Assembly: GCA_028284125.1 (NCBI GenBank)
Contig: JANQSI010000010.1
Coordinates: forward strand, 1-64,000
DNA: 64,000 bases
From: Cyclobacteriaceae bacterium
GTDB lineage: Bacteria; Bacteroidota; Bacteroidia; Cytophagales; Cyclobacteriaceae
Reading direction: 5' to 3'
Part shown: positions 52,270 through 61,202 of the stretch, piece by piece
How positions within the stretch are numbered: the first letter of the stretch is position 1
Layout: the number at the start of each line of letters is the position of its first letter
Notes under the pieces: model-generated
Databases searched by the model: none
The model's input: only the letters and a program-made list of their open reading frames with translations
What the model was told of the DNA's origin: nothing
Program-made: the position numbers and the translations under genes

Positions 52270-52686
52270 ATGACTGCTAAAAATCGAATCATGGCGACCC
52301 TGGTCGGGTTTGTCGTGTTTTTTTTACTCGGATGGTTATTTTATGGAGTTCTGCTCATGGACTTTTATGAATCAAACGCAGGCACTGCTTCTGGTGTGAT
52401 GCGTTCTGATGAAGAAATGGTTTGGTGGGCGTTGATCCTTGGTAATTTATTCCAGGCCTACTTCCTGGTTTACATCTTTGGAAACTGGGCAAACATCACT
52501 TCATTTTCCGCCGGTTTAAAAGCGGGGTTGCTTATCGGTTTAATTCTGGGACTTGCTTTTAATCTATCGATGTATGGCACAACCAATATGGGGAACTTGA
52601 CTGCTGCACTTGTTGATCCGATCGTTTCTGCTGTGATGATGGGAATTACCGGAGGTGTGATAGGAGCGATGCTTGGACGAGGCTAG
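52270..52686 (+). CDS. Small four-helix membrane protein (DUF1761-like)
   Basis: A 138-residue protein with four membrane helices: LVGFVVFFLLGWLFYGVLL, WALILGNLFQAYFLVYIFGNW, LLIGLILGLAFNLSMYG and IVSAVMMGITGGVIGAML. The layout resembles DUF1761-type or related small membrane proteins, but I cannot confirm the family. Function unknown. It stands alone, divergent from the S51-like gene and convergent with the GNAT gene 14 bases away. Confidence 0.78.
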   Translation: MTAKNRIMATLVGFVVFFLLGWLFYGVLLMDFYESNAGTASGVMRSDEEMVWWALILGNLFQAYFLVYIFGNWANITSFSAGLKAGLLIGLILGLAFNLSMYGTTNMGNLTAALVDPIVSAVMMGITGGVIGAMLGRG

Positions 52687-52700
52687 ATAAATCAGAGTCA

Positions 52701-53162
52701 TTAAGAACCGACGCGAAGTGATCTTCGCATAACTGGAAGATATCTACCTGACGGGAAACTCTCAACTTTATCAAAGGTTTCGAAACCCTGGCTTTTATAG
52801 AATGCCTCTGCATTTGGATCAGCTTCCACGATAATCGGTAAATCTTTATTGACAAATGTTTCAATGGTAGCTTCTAGGAGTTTTTTGCCATTTCCTTTTC
52901 CAATAAACGTCGGCAATATCCATAAATGCGTGATTTCATAAAGTTCAGGTTTTTCGATAATAGAACTGAACCCAATGATTTGGTTTTCATTTTCTGCAAT
53001 TAGAAAGTTCTGTGCAGAAAGCATTTTTGTGTCAATGGTAAGATCATCTTTCCATTGCTCCATCCACGATTCAGGGTATCCCCAATGTCCCTTAGATTGA
53101 ACACTTATTGAGTTTAGGATTGGTATATCCTCAGTTTTTGCGGTTCTAAAGTTCAAATTCAA
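52701..53162 (-). CDS. GNAT-family N-acetyltransferase
   Basis: The 153-residue protein has the GNAT acetyl-CoA site ITHLWILPTFIGKGNGKKLLEATI (Q/RxxGxG/A type: IGKGNGK) near residues 86-106, a preceding strand NFLIAENENQIIGFSSII, and a final VEADPNAEAFYKSQGFETFDKVES, the usual C-terminal strand. The substrate is unknown. It lies 11 bases downstream of the DinB-type gene on the same strand, so it is probably in the same transcript. Confidence 0.9.
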   Translation of the reverse strand: MNLNFRTAKTEDIPILNSISVQSKGHWGYPESWMEQWKDDLTIDTKMLSAQNFLIAENENQIIGFSSIIEKPELYEITHLWILPTFIGKGNGKKLLEATIETFVNKDLPIIVEADPNAEAFYKSQGFETFDKVESFPSGRYLPVMRRSLRVGS

Positions 53163-53173
53163 TGTGTCTTCAA

Positions 53174-53818
53174 TTATGAAGGCAACCTACTCTTGATAAA
53201 CTTCATTTGTCCATTGTGATTGGACTCGTGCTCGCAGACATGAAACCATTTACAGTGATTGTTTGTGGGCTGACCTCCGAAAAATGGTTCGGACTTCATC
53301 AGCCAATCATCGTCTCTTTTAGCAAACTCGTTCTTGGTTATCTCTCTTACTTCTTCTAGTTTGTTTAAATAGAAACCAATTGAATTTCCTTTGATTTCCT
53401 TCCGTCCTTTTTCACCAAGATTCATCGGTATGTCCCATTCTCTCTTTATTTCTTTGCTCCAGGTTCCCCAATCCATTTCATTGAAGGTGTTGAGTTGATA
53501 GTATTTCTCTGTAGCTGCTAAGTGTAACAACATTGCTCCAATGGAATTAGACTTATCGTCAATTTGATAATCCAATTGCTCTTGATTTAGGTCTTTGACA
53601 GTGTTAACCACCCATGCTCGCATCATCGTCATAGTAGACAAAAGAGTACCAACTCGTGGAGAATATCCTTCTTGTGGACCAATGAGGTAAAGATTTTCAG
53701 GATTTTGATATGGAGTAGCTTTAGTGGTGTGTATCAGCGTGCCCGAAGCGATTCCGGCAGTCATCAAGGCTGTGCCTCTGAGGAATTCTCTTCTTGAAGG
53801 TAACGTATGAGTTTTCAT
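53174..53818 (-). CDS. Tat-exported DinB-family protein
   Basis: I start at the ATG at 53818, which puts a twin-arginine signal (SRREFLRGTALMTAG) near the N-terminus; an in-frame ATG at 53854 would extend it by 12 residues and overlap the preceding gene by 8 bases. The mature part is a DinB-like four-helix bundle: MMRAWVVNTVKDLNQEQLDYQ, SIGAMLLHLAATEKYYQLN and WFHVCEHESNHNGQMKFIKSRL, with three metal-binding-type His (LLHL, CEHES, NHNGQ). DinB proteins are usually cytoplasmic thiol transferases, so export with a metal is notable. Confidence 0.82.
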   Translation of the reverse strand: MKTHTLPSRREFLRGTALMTAGIASGTLIHTTKATPYQNPENLYLIGPQEGYSPRVGTLLSTMTMMRAWVVNTVKDLNQEQLDYQIDDKSNSIGAMLLHLAATEKYYQLNTFNEMDWGTWSKEIKREWDIPMNLGEKGRKEIKGNSIGFYLNKLEEVREITKNEFAKRDDDWLMKSEPFFGGQPTNNHCKWFHVCEHESNHNGQMKFIKSRLPS

Positions 53819-53846
53819 GGTGTTTGTGATTTCAATATTCTTGGAT

Positions 53847-54974
53847 TTATTCATTCATCCAACTGTTTTTTTCAAAAATGGCTATTGATTCATGAATCAT
53901 TTTTCGAAAGTCGCTTATCGGCCTATTGAACAAACCAATAAAAAGAATGTCCTGGTCTGGAATCAGTATGTGAAAAGCTCTGAAGCCTCCTTGTGAGCCG
54001 GTATGGTAGATTAGATCAATTTTAAAATCAGCGTCGGGAAGTAGGGATTCCAGTCCAATGAACCAGCTGTATCCTACAAATGGATCTGAGGTATCGGACC
54101 AATTCTCTGGTCTAAACAATACTCTTGATTCATTGGTTAGTTCTTTACTTAGGAAAGCATTTGTTTGAATGGCTTTTTCATAGTTGGCAAGTTCGAGTAC
54201 GGAACTCCAAACCCCACCATTTCCAGCGGCTGCAAATGTTGGAACTTCTCCATAGTCATTTTCAATGTATTGACCACTTTCATCTTTAACGTATGCATGA
54301 GCGACACCAGAATCCGGGTGAGATCCATTCGTTATTTTGCTATTGGTCATGTCTGCAACATTGAAAATGTTTTCGGTAATGAAATCTTGCCATGGTTGGT
54401 TTGAAACTTGTTCTATGATCAGTGCTAATCCATTGTAAGCAGGATTTGAATACTGAAATTTAGTGCCTAATGGAAAATTCAAAGTATCTGCCGATTTCAA
54501 GGGCTCGAAGTTTTCACGGTCCTTTGCCGTTAAATAGAACGTCTCGTTTTCAGACACTCTTCTTAAATCGGGAAGGCCTGAGGTATGAGATAGCAAATGG
54601 TTGATTCTTACTTTGTTAGAGATTTCGGGATTGCTTAAGTCAGGAAAGTATTTTGCAAGACTGTCTTCAAGGTCTAGTAAACCACGCTCCTTCAGGATAA
54701 GAATTCCGTTTGAAACAAAAGTTTTTGAAATGGAGCCGGTATTAAATACCGTGTTTTCCGTTATTTCTTTTCCGGAATTGAGGTCTTCAAGTCCATAGCT
54801 ATTCAGAAAAACGATGTTTTCGCCTTTCTTCACCAAGATTGAGCCTCCTGGTTCATCTGGCTTGAATTCTTTTGAGTAAAGCGCTTCTAAATCTTTTGCT
54901 AGATCATTTACGGAGGGTTTAGTCCCGCACGAGATGACTGCAATTCCTATAAATAATAGTTTTACTTGGTTCAT
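53847..54974 (-). CDS. Beta-lactamase-family serine hydrolase lipoprotein
   Basis: A 375-residue class C-like/beta-lactamase-family protein with a lipoprotein signal (Cys16 in AVISCGTKPS). Catalytic Ser81 and Lys84 are in NTGSISKTF, the Tyr motif is YSNPAYNG, and a late HTGSQGGF takes the place of KTG. Such proteins include peptidases and esterases rather than true beta-lactamases. Its end overlaps the upstream start option of the DinB gene by 8 bases, so the two are probably one operon. Confidence 0.9.
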   Translation of the reverse strand: MNQVKLLFIGIAVISCGTKPSVNDLAKDLEALYSKEFKPDEPGGSILVKKGENIVFLNSYGLEDLNSGKEITENTVFNTGSISKTFVSNGILILKERGLLDLEDSLAKYFPDLSNPEISNKVRINHLLSHTSGLPDLRRVSENETFYLTAKDRENFEPLKSADTLNFPLGTKFQYSNPAYNGLALIIEQVSNQPWQDFITENIFNVADMTNSKITNGSHPDSGVAHAYVKDESGQYIENDYGEVPTFAAAGNGGVWSSVLELANYEKAIQTNAFLSKELTNESRVLFRPENWSDTSDPFVGYSWFIGLESLLPDADFKIDLIYHTGSQGGFRAFHILIPDQDILFIGLFNRPISDFRKMIHESIAIFEKNSWMNE

Positions 54975-55010
54975 TGGCTAAGAGTAGTGGACTGTTATTA
55001 AAGTTAATAA

Positions 55011-57200
55011 CTAATTACTCTCTTCCTCCAAACTCCTCACGTGTGCTTGCGCTAACCTGATTTCTCCGTAACTAAAATCATTGCCTAATGCGGCTTTGAG
55101 CTCGCCAGCGCTGGAAACCCCCTTGGCAAACTGACCCATGATTTTATTGAGCTTTTTGATTTCTACAAAATCCGTCACATCAAGCATTCCAGCCTCGACA
55201 TACTTGCTCATATGACCTTCTATTGTGCTCACAACCAAGCCGCGCTCTTTTGCAATCTCACTAATACTTTTGCCTTGACGATAAAGGTCATAGGAAATTT
55301 GAGCTGTTGGGGTTTTATCCTTTTTGGCTACTTTTTTTTCCGCTTTTTTGAATATGCCAGCTGTTCTTAGGTCCTCTTTTGTTGGAATTTTGTTGTTGGA
55401 AGCACTTTTCACCAATAAGGCATACTTCAGGATTAGTCGCTTTTTGTCTTCAAATAACACTTCTAGTTTTTCAACTTCTTTAATGTATGCTTTGACTTTA
55501 TTTTCCTTTTTTACTTCTCGCTTGTGGGTTTTTAATCTATCTGAAAGCTCTGAAATGATATTTAAAAAATAAGTCTCGGCTTTCGAGACTCGTTCTACTA
55601 AATGAGATAAGTATTCATCTTTGGAAAGAATCTGTCGTACTTGATGAATGAACTGTTCTCCAGTTTTGCCTAATGGACTTGTGTCGTTGATCAATTCTTG
55701 AGTCCAAGGTAAGTACTGCTGCTTGATCGAGCGATTCTCATCTTTGTTAAAGCTTTTCTTATGGTATCCGAGCTCTCGGATGAGGTCTGAGAAACCAAAG
55801 GTGCGAGCTGCAAAACGATGCAGGTACTCACGTCGTTCACTCTCGAGATTTTCTCTCAACTCATCATCTCCTTTGAAAGAGGAGGAGAATGCTTTTAAGG
55901 AGTTATCAATTCCTGGTGGATTTTCCGGAAGGAGAGAGGAAAGCACCATATACTTAAGCGACGTGAGTCTGGATAGCGCCACGTACAACTGACCTGGAGC
56001 AAAGGTGCCAGTAAGATCAAGAATTGCTTTTTCAAATGTTAATCCCTGGCTTTTGTGAATGGTAACTGCCCAAGCAAGTTTCAGTGGATAATGTTCAAAA
56101 CTCCCCAAATACTTCTCATCAATTTCATTCGTGCTTTTGTTGAGTGTGTATCGCTTGTTTTCCCACTTGTATTTTTCGACTGAGATTTCTTCACCATCTT
56201 CAAACTTTGCCCAAATGGAATCCTCATCCAGTCTTGAAATGGTGGCTATTTTGCCATTGAAAAACTTACCCTCTCCACTAGGATCGTTTTTGATGAACAT
56301 CACTTGTGAGCCTTCTTTTAGTATCAGTTTTTCGTCTGTGGGAAACATGTTCTCGGGAAACTCACCTTCAATAAATGCATGAAATGAAAACTCAGGGTTT
56401 TCTAAAGCCTGAAGGCGAGTCATATTAATTTGAAAAGCCCGGTGATTGTGGGTTGTCAAATGGATGTAACCGCTGGAGATTACTTCATCGAAATCTGGTT
56501 CATGGTGTTTGTTAAGAAGTCTAATATCTTCTTCCGTCTGGCTGTTGTGACGAAATCGATTAAGTAGATCAATGAAATCCTGATCTGATTGTCGATAAAT
56601 TTTTTGAAGTTCTACCAGGATGGGCGGAGATTTTTTTAATGCTTGAGCCTCAAAAAAGTAGGGACTCGAGTAGTACGATTTTAAGAGATTCATTTCTGAT
56701 TCCTTCACTACTGGTGGAAGCTGCATCAAGTCGCCAATGAAAAGTATTTGTAAACCGCCAAAAGGTTCATTTCGCTTCTTTCTCAAATATCGTAGCGTGT
56801 GATCAATACAATCCAGAAGGTCAGCACGAAGCATACTGACTTCATCTATGATGAGTAGCTCTAGTTCCTGGATCAACTTTCTTTTGTTTGCATTAAATCG
56901 AGTTTCTCGAAAAAGCGTTTGCGGTGTATTGATTCGAGAATCACTGGAGGTCAACTGAATATTTTCCGGGATGAACGTTCCAAAAGGCAGCTGAAGAAGT
57001 GAGTGCAAAGTCACCCCGCCTGCGTTGATTGCTGCGATACCTGTAGGAGCTGCGATCACCGCATTTTTATAGGTACGTTCCACAATGTATTTGAGGAAGG
57101 TCGTTTTTCCTGTGCCAGCTTTTCCAGTGAGAAAAATATGCCTGTCGGTAGTATTTACATAGTTAGCCGCTAGTTCGGCTGTTTCCTGCAGTTCAATCAT
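55011..57200 (-). CDS. PIF1-like AAA helicase with C-terminal HTH domain
   Basis: A superfamily 1 DNA helicase/ATPase. The 729-residue protein has Walker A LTGKAGTGKTTFLKY (25-39), Walker B LLIIDEVSML, IYRQSDQDFIDLLNRFR, and a UvrD_C_2-like block (LAWAVTIHKSQGLTFEKAILDL, LYVALSRL). A long charged segment follows, then a helix-turn-helix near the end (SYDLYRQGKSISEIAKERGLVVSTIEGHMSKY, HTH_40 type). The combination is found in Bacteroidota, probably for replication-fork or RNA-DNA hybrid processing. It starts a separate transcript. Confidence 0.9.
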   Translation of the reverse strand: MIELQETAELAANYVNTTDRHIFLTGKAGTGKTTFLKYIVERTYKNAVIAAPTGIAAINAGGVTLHSLLQLPFGTFIPENIQLTSSDSRINTPQTLFRETRFNANKRKLIQELELLIIDEVSMLRADLLDCIDHTLRYLRKKRNEPFGGLQILFIGDLMQLPPVVKESEMNLLKSYYSSPYFFEAQALKKSPPILVELQKIYRQSDQDFIDLLNRFRHNSQTEEDIRLLNKHHEPDFDEVISSGYIHLTTHNHRAFQINMTRLQALENPEFSFHAFIEGEFPENMFPTDEKLILKEGSQVMFIKNDPSGEGKFFNGKIATISRLDEDSIWAKFEDGEEISVEKYKWENKRYTLNKSTNEIDEKYLGSFEHYPLKLAWAVTIHKSQGLTFEKAILDLTGTFAPGQLYVALSRLTSLKYMVLSSLLPENPPGIDNSLKAFSSSFKGDDELRENLESERREYLHRFAARTFGFSDLIRELGYHKKSFNKDENRSIKQQYLPWTQELINDTSPLGKTGEQFIHQVRQILSKDEYLSHLVERVSKAETYFLNIISELSDRLKTHKREVKKENKVKAYIKEVEKLEVLFEDKKRLILKYALLVKSASNNKIPTKEDLRTAGIFKKAEKKVAKKDKTPTAQISYDLYRQGKSISEIAKERGLVVSTIEGHMSKYVEAGMLDVTDFVEIKKLNKIMGQFAKGVSSAGELKAALGNDFSYGEIRLAQAHVRSLEEESN

Positions 57201-57342
57201 TGAAGGGCTAAATTAAGAAGAGCTGTAATCTTTGATTGCGATACAAGTTTGAATTATTTCGGATGTAGCGTAATTGTAGATTGGTAATTGAATGATTGAA
57301 TAGAAGAATGTTGAATTATCGAATGCTTGATCAGACTAATCC

Positions 57343-57744
57343 TCAATTATTCTTCCTTGGAGTGGGCACCTGAATCTTTGGAGTACCATGATTTCCATCT
57401 TTGCAGCACATCGGTAGATTTTCGTAGGCGATGGAATCTCGTGCCATGAAATCTGCATGATAACCAACTTTAGTAATTCTTGAACGAAGCTCTTCCGGAG
57501 TGATTTTGTTCTCATTGTAAACAATCGTCACTACTTTGTTGTCAAGGTTCAGATCAGCGCTTTTCACACCCTTTGCGAATGTCAAATCATACTCGATCGC
57601 ATGTTGACACATTTCGCAGATGGCGGAAGTTTGTATTTCAATTTGATGCCCTTTTGGCACTTTGATTGGCTCATTTTGAGCTATAGCTACCATCGATGAG
57701 CTGAAAAACACAACAACGGCTAAAACTTTCATACTCTTACTCAT
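57343..57744 (-). CDS. Secreted heavy-metal-associated (HMA) domain protein
   Basis: The 133-residue protein has a signal peptide (to about residue 23), then an HMA fold: IEIQTSAICEMCQHAIEYDL, with Cys43 and Cys46 replacing the usual GMTCxxC, and KVVTIVYNENKITPEELRSRITKVGYHAD. A second Cys pair (NLPMCCKDGNHGTPK, Cys113/Cys114) lies near the C-terminus. It probably binds Cu or another soft metal in the periplasm. The TonB receptor gene lies 41 bases upstream on the same strand. Confidence 0.87.
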   Translation of the reverse strand: MSKSMKVLAVVVFFSSSMVAIAQNEPIKVPKGHQIEIQTSAICEMCQHAIEYDLTFAKGVKSADLNLDNKVVTIVYNENKITPEELRSRITKVGYHADFMARDSIAYENLPMCCKDGNHGTPKIQVPTPRKNN

Positions 57745-57785
57745 ATCTAATTACTTTTTACTTTCTGTTACTAACTACTAGTTAC

Positions 57786-59978
57786 TTATCGTTTTATTTT
57801 ATATCTAAATCCTGCATACACCATTCTTCCCGCTATCGGAGCCCAGACCAGTGAAGCATCAAAATCATTGCTGAACGGATTTTGTGCATCAATGATGGGT
57901 TCAGCCTGTCTGAAATTCAGTAAGTTTTCTGAGCCCAGATAAATATTTCCCCAGCGAAATCCTCGGCTTATTTGTGCATTTAAAAGGAAAAAGTCTGGTG
58001 TTGTTGAACTTCGTTGGAATTCCACCGGTTTATCCCCAGTGTCTGGCAATCGTTTACTTCCAAACCATTGCAAGGTTACATCAGCTTCCCACTTGTCAAA
58101 TTTTGTTGCATATGAAGTATTTAGAAAAAACCGATCTCTCGATACAAAAGGGACTTGTCTTAATGCTCCATTGATCGTTGTTTTTACATCATAATACTTA
58201 TAAGCTCCTTTGACGCTTAAGAAATCGTTGAATGAATAACTTCCTTCTATTTGAAAGCTGTTGGCATTGGATTTTCCATCCAGGTTGTATACCACCAGTT
58301 GACTCGAACTTTGTTCCATGTCATAGATTAACTGATTTTCGAATGTAGTGTAGAAGTAGTCTGCAACAAGATTCAATTTCTTATCACCAAAAGACACTGA
58401 TGTCACAATACTTCCACCCATATTCCATGACACTTCCGGTTCTGGTGCTTCTTGAATGATTAACTGTCTCGAGGAAACCAGAATGTTACTATTTTCCACA
58501 ATTGCGTTTGGAGTTCTATAACCTCGACCGACCGCTGCACGGATTGTTGTGTTTGGAGTTAATTGGTATCTGGTGTGAAGCCTTGGAGTAAAATACGTTC
58601 CAAACAAATTATGGAAATCCGTTCTAGCTCCAAGCAAAAGAGAGAAATCATCATTAGGAAGGTAACTGTACTCATAGTATAGTCCAGGTACTACTTCTTT
58701 TCTGGAAAAAGTGGAATCCGCATACACTTCATCGAATTTATCGTACAGAATACTTGCTCCGGCTTTGTATTGATGAAACGTGTTTCCAATGATGTTTTGG
58801 AAGATGATATTTCCGTATAGTGTTGTTTCCTCACCCTCATAGCTATCTCTTCCAAAACCCGCTTCAATATCTTGATAGGCACCAGAGTAAATGAACCCCC
58901 AACCTTTGTAAGGTTTATGTTGGAATAATAAGCCAGTTTTTCCAAACAGCTCTAGCCGAGTGGTGTTATTCACAAATCCGTATTGTGTTGAAGCTTGGAA
59001 ATCATCTCCGAAATCGAAACCAACTTGCCCACCCGCTTTTTCGTCACGCATCACATTGATTCCTATTTGTGAAACCAGATTTTCACTCTGGAATTTGTAG
59101 CGGTTCATAACATTGATTTGCTTCGACTTAGGAAGGTCCAAGAACCCATCATCGTTTCGGTCAATTTCGCTGTTGAAGAAATCCGTGTGGAGTAAAATAG
59201 CAGAACTCCATTTTTCATTGATATCCCAAGCATGATTAGCATTGAGTTCTAATCGGCCAAAAGAATTTGCGTAGGAGTTGAGGTAGAGTTTTTCGCTGTT
59301 TTCCGGCTTTTTCAATTCCACGTTGATCTGCCCCGTCATGGATTCATATCCGTTAACCACTGTTCCAGCTCCTTTTCCAACATCAATGGATTGTACCCAG
59401 GTGCCTGGTACATAGCCTAATCCATACCTACTGGAAAGTCCTCGTACATTCGGAATGTTTTCTCGGTTGATTTGAACATACCGGCCGTCAAGGCCCAACA
59501 TTCGAATGGTTTTTGCTCCGCTAATGGCATCAGTGAACGATACATCAACAGAAGCGTTGGTTTCAAAACTTTCGGAGAGGTTACAACAGGCAGCCTTGGT
59601 CAATTCCGCCTCAGTAATGACTTCAATGTGTTTGGATTCAAGGTCATCAAGGAATGTGCTACTCGCACTTACCACCACCTGATCCAACACTTTTGAATCC
59701 TCTTCGAGTAAGACATGCATAGGTCGTGAAGTGTCCGCTCGTAGCGTATCTGAAAGAAAGCCTGTATACGAAATGATGATTAAGGCGTCTTTGCCTGAAA
59801 CCGTCAGTTCAAACCGACCGCTGGCGTTAGTTACAACACCATTTTGAGTTCCTAACTCCAATACAGTAGCACCAATTAGCGGTTGATGTTGTTGATCGGC
59901 AATCATTCCACGCACTTTTTGTGCCTGGAGTGTCATTGCTAATAAGATTGAAAATATTGATATAAATGTCTTTTTCAT
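57786..59978 (-). CDS. TonB-dependent receptor, probable heavy-metal (copper) type
   Basis: An outer-membrane receptor of 730 residues with a signal peptide (MKKTFISIFSILLAMTLQAQ), a carboxypeptidase-regulatory-like domain (VRGMIADQQHQPLIGATVLELG, about 22-92), a plug with KAACCNLSESFETNASVDV (Cys131-Cys132) and a barrel ending AGRMVYAGFRYKIKR. The adjacent Cys-Cys in the plug is typical of the Bacteroidota receptors that lie beside HMA proteins. Copper import is inferred from the neighbours, not from a known ligand pocket. Confidence 0.92.
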   Translation of the reverse strand: MKKTFISIFSILLAMTLQAQKVRGMIADQQHQPLIGATVLELGTQNGVVTNASGRFELTVSGKDALIIISYTGFLSDTLRADTSRPMHVLLEEDSKVLDQVVVSASSTFLDDLESKHIEVITEAELTKAACCNLSESFETNASVDVSFTDAISGAKTIRMLGLDGRYVQINRENIPNVRGLSSRYGLGYVPGTWVQSIDVGKGAGTVVNGYESMTGQINVELKKPENSEKLYLNSYANSFGRLELNANHAWDINEKWSSAILLHTDFFNSEIDRNDDGFLDLPKSKQINVMNRYKFQSENLVSQIGINVMRDEKAGGQVGFDFGDDFQASTQYGFVNNTTRLELFGKTGLLFQHKPYKGWGFIYSGAYQDIEAGFGRDSYEGEETTLYGNIIFQNIIGNTFHQYKAGASILYDKFDEVYADSTFSRKEVVPGLYYEYSYLPNDDFSLLLGARTDFHNLFGTYFTPRLHTRYQLTPNTTIRAAVGRGYRTPNAIVENSNILVSSRQLIIQEAPEPEVSWNMGGSIVTSVSFGDKKLNLVADYFYTTFENQLIYDMEQSSSQLVVYNLDGKSNANSFQIEGSYSFNDFLSVKGAYKYYDVKTTINGALRQVPFVSRDRFFLNTSYATKFDKWEADVTLQWFGSKRLPDTGDKPVEFQRSSTTPDFFLLNAQISRGFRWGNIYLGSENLLNFRQAEPIIDAQNPFSNDFDASLVWAPIAGRMVYAGFRYKIKR

Positions 59979-60010
59979 AGTTGAATTTGTTCGTCAAAAA
60001 TCGAAACATG

Positions 60011-60029
60011 GCATGCGTGTGCATGCACA
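60011..60029. promoter_or_regulatory. Alternating purine-pyrimidine inverted repeat before the receptor gene
   Basis: GCATGC-gtgt-GCATGC is an inverted and direct repeat, and the run GCATGCGTGTGCATGCACA alternates purine and pyrimidine without a break for 19 bases. It lies 33 bases before the receptor ATG on the - strand, in the gap from the HYC_CC_PP gene. It is a candidate operator or Z-DNA-prone segment. Confidence 0.4.
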
Positions 60030-60043
60030 AACACAACTATGTA

Positions 60044-60433
60044 TCAAATAAGAAAAGACTGGATCTGAACGGGTATGTCGCGATCCGGTGGGGGAGGTAA
60101 ATAGTTCGAAAATTGAGGCTTATCCTTTTGGTGAGAATTTGCCTTTTGGTCTAACAAGATCCAAGTGATAACTGCTAACTGATGTAGTTCAGGGGTGCTA
60201 TCAAATTCAAATGAGACCTTAGTAAGCTCTGTAATTTTTAACTCGTCACTTACGTCTTCACAGCAAGGCACTGGGTCTTTAAAGTCAGTTCCCATGCAAG
60301 TATGAGCTTCCTGAAAAACACTCACTGACTTCAGCCGGCCCATGCAATAGTGCTTATTCAACGTGATTCCTGTTGTAGCTACCAGAAGGAGTACTGCAAG
60401 AAGTGTATTCGCTATTTTCTTGAATAAGATCAC
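60044..60433 (-). CDS. HYC_CC_PP-type small protein
   Basis: A 129-residue protein with one hydrophobic N-terminal segment (IANTLLAVLLLVATTGITL), then NKHYCMGRLKSV (Cys30), HTCMG, PVPCCEDVSDEL (Cys57-Cys58) and a Pro-rich end YLPPPPDRDIPV. This order of HYC, CC and PP marks is the basis of a small Bacteroidota family that sits next to metal receptors and HMA genes. Function is not established; metal binding by the Cys and His residues is a reasonable inference. It is 65 bases upstream of the receptor. Confidence 0.85.
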   Translation of the reverse strand: MILFKKIANTLLAVLLLVATTGITLNKHYCMGRLKSVSVFQEAHTCMGTDFKDPVPCCEDVSDELKITELTKVSFEFDSTPELHQLAVITWILLDQKANSHQKDKPQFSNYLPPPPDRDIPVQIQSFLI

Positions 60434-60467
60434 CGTTACAAAGGTACGATTTGTATGTCAAATAGTT

Positions 60468-61124
60468 CTAATGACACGCTTTATTGAATTTCTTAAGTTT
60501 GTAGTAGTTGTATGGTAGAGGTGTTAGAAATCCTACTATAAGTGCTGGAACAAGCGCCAACCAATACCAAATGTCATTGAAAGCCGCTTTTCCACCAGTT
60601 ATCATGAAATCTGTTCCTGTCATAGCAAGCTCCATAGCCACCATTGAAAGAAAGGACATACCGAATGCCGTTTTTAATGCTAATGACCAACTAAAATGTT
60701 CTCGTGATTTCAAAATGATAGTTTCGAGCATTATCGAGGTGATTAACCCAGCAATAATTGCCAAGACCATTTGCCAAACTATTGGAGTAGAAGGGTAAAA
60801 TGCTTGTAAATAGAATACCATCCCAAAGTCACCAATGGAACATCCGATCAGGCAGTTTAAAGTATTGAAAGAAGCTCTTTTCCATAGTGGCTTACTTCCC
60901 CAGAAAGACTCCTTGTTTTCCTTAAGTATGCTGTATCCGCCTTTCCCAAGTAGTTCATTAATATGGTGCGTTGAAATCGAATCGCCGCTAACCGTAAGCG
61001 TTTTAATAGAAGGTTCTAAATCGACAGACCATTTACTTATACTTTGATCTTTATCCAAGATCGGGGTAATGGTCTCTATGCATTTCTGACAATGAATATC
61101 GGTTTCAAATGTTGTGGTCTCCAT
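60468..61124 (-). CDS. HMA-DUF4396 fusion membrane protein
   Basis: A 218-residue protein with an N-terminal HMA domain (ETDIHCQKCIETITPIL, Cys12 and Cys15) and a C-terminal DUF4396-like membrane region with about four helices (LNCLIGCSIGDFGMVFYLQAF, VLAIIAGLITSIMLETIIL, FGMSFLSMVAMELAMTG, WYWLALVPALIVGFLTPLPYN), ending with NKACH. Cys pairs also lie within the first helix. Inference: a copper or other soft-metal carrier or sensor at the inner membrane. It is the first gene of the metal cluster on the - strand. Confidence 0.82.
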   Translation of the reverse strand: METTTFETDIHCQKCIETITPILDKDQSISKWSVDLEPSIKTLTVSGDSISTHHINELLGKGGYSILKENKESFWGSKPLWKRASFNTLNCLIGCSIGDFGMVFYLQAFYPSTPIVWQMVLAIIAGLITSIMLETIILKSREHFSWSLALKTAFGMSFLSMVAMELAMTGTDFMITGGKAAFNDIWYWLALVPALIVGFLTPLPYNYYKLKKFNKACH

Positions 61125-61202
61125 TGCTTATTAGCATCTATTCTTTAACAACAGTGTTCAAATAACCGTGGTTCAAAGATAGGGGATCCTTGATTGAAAG
61201 AA

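Noticed and set aside
57201-57342. AT-rich stretch with repeated 'gaatg' and 'ttgaat' words as a regulatory repeat
   Set aside because: The words are short, irregular and of a kind common in AT-rich gaps.
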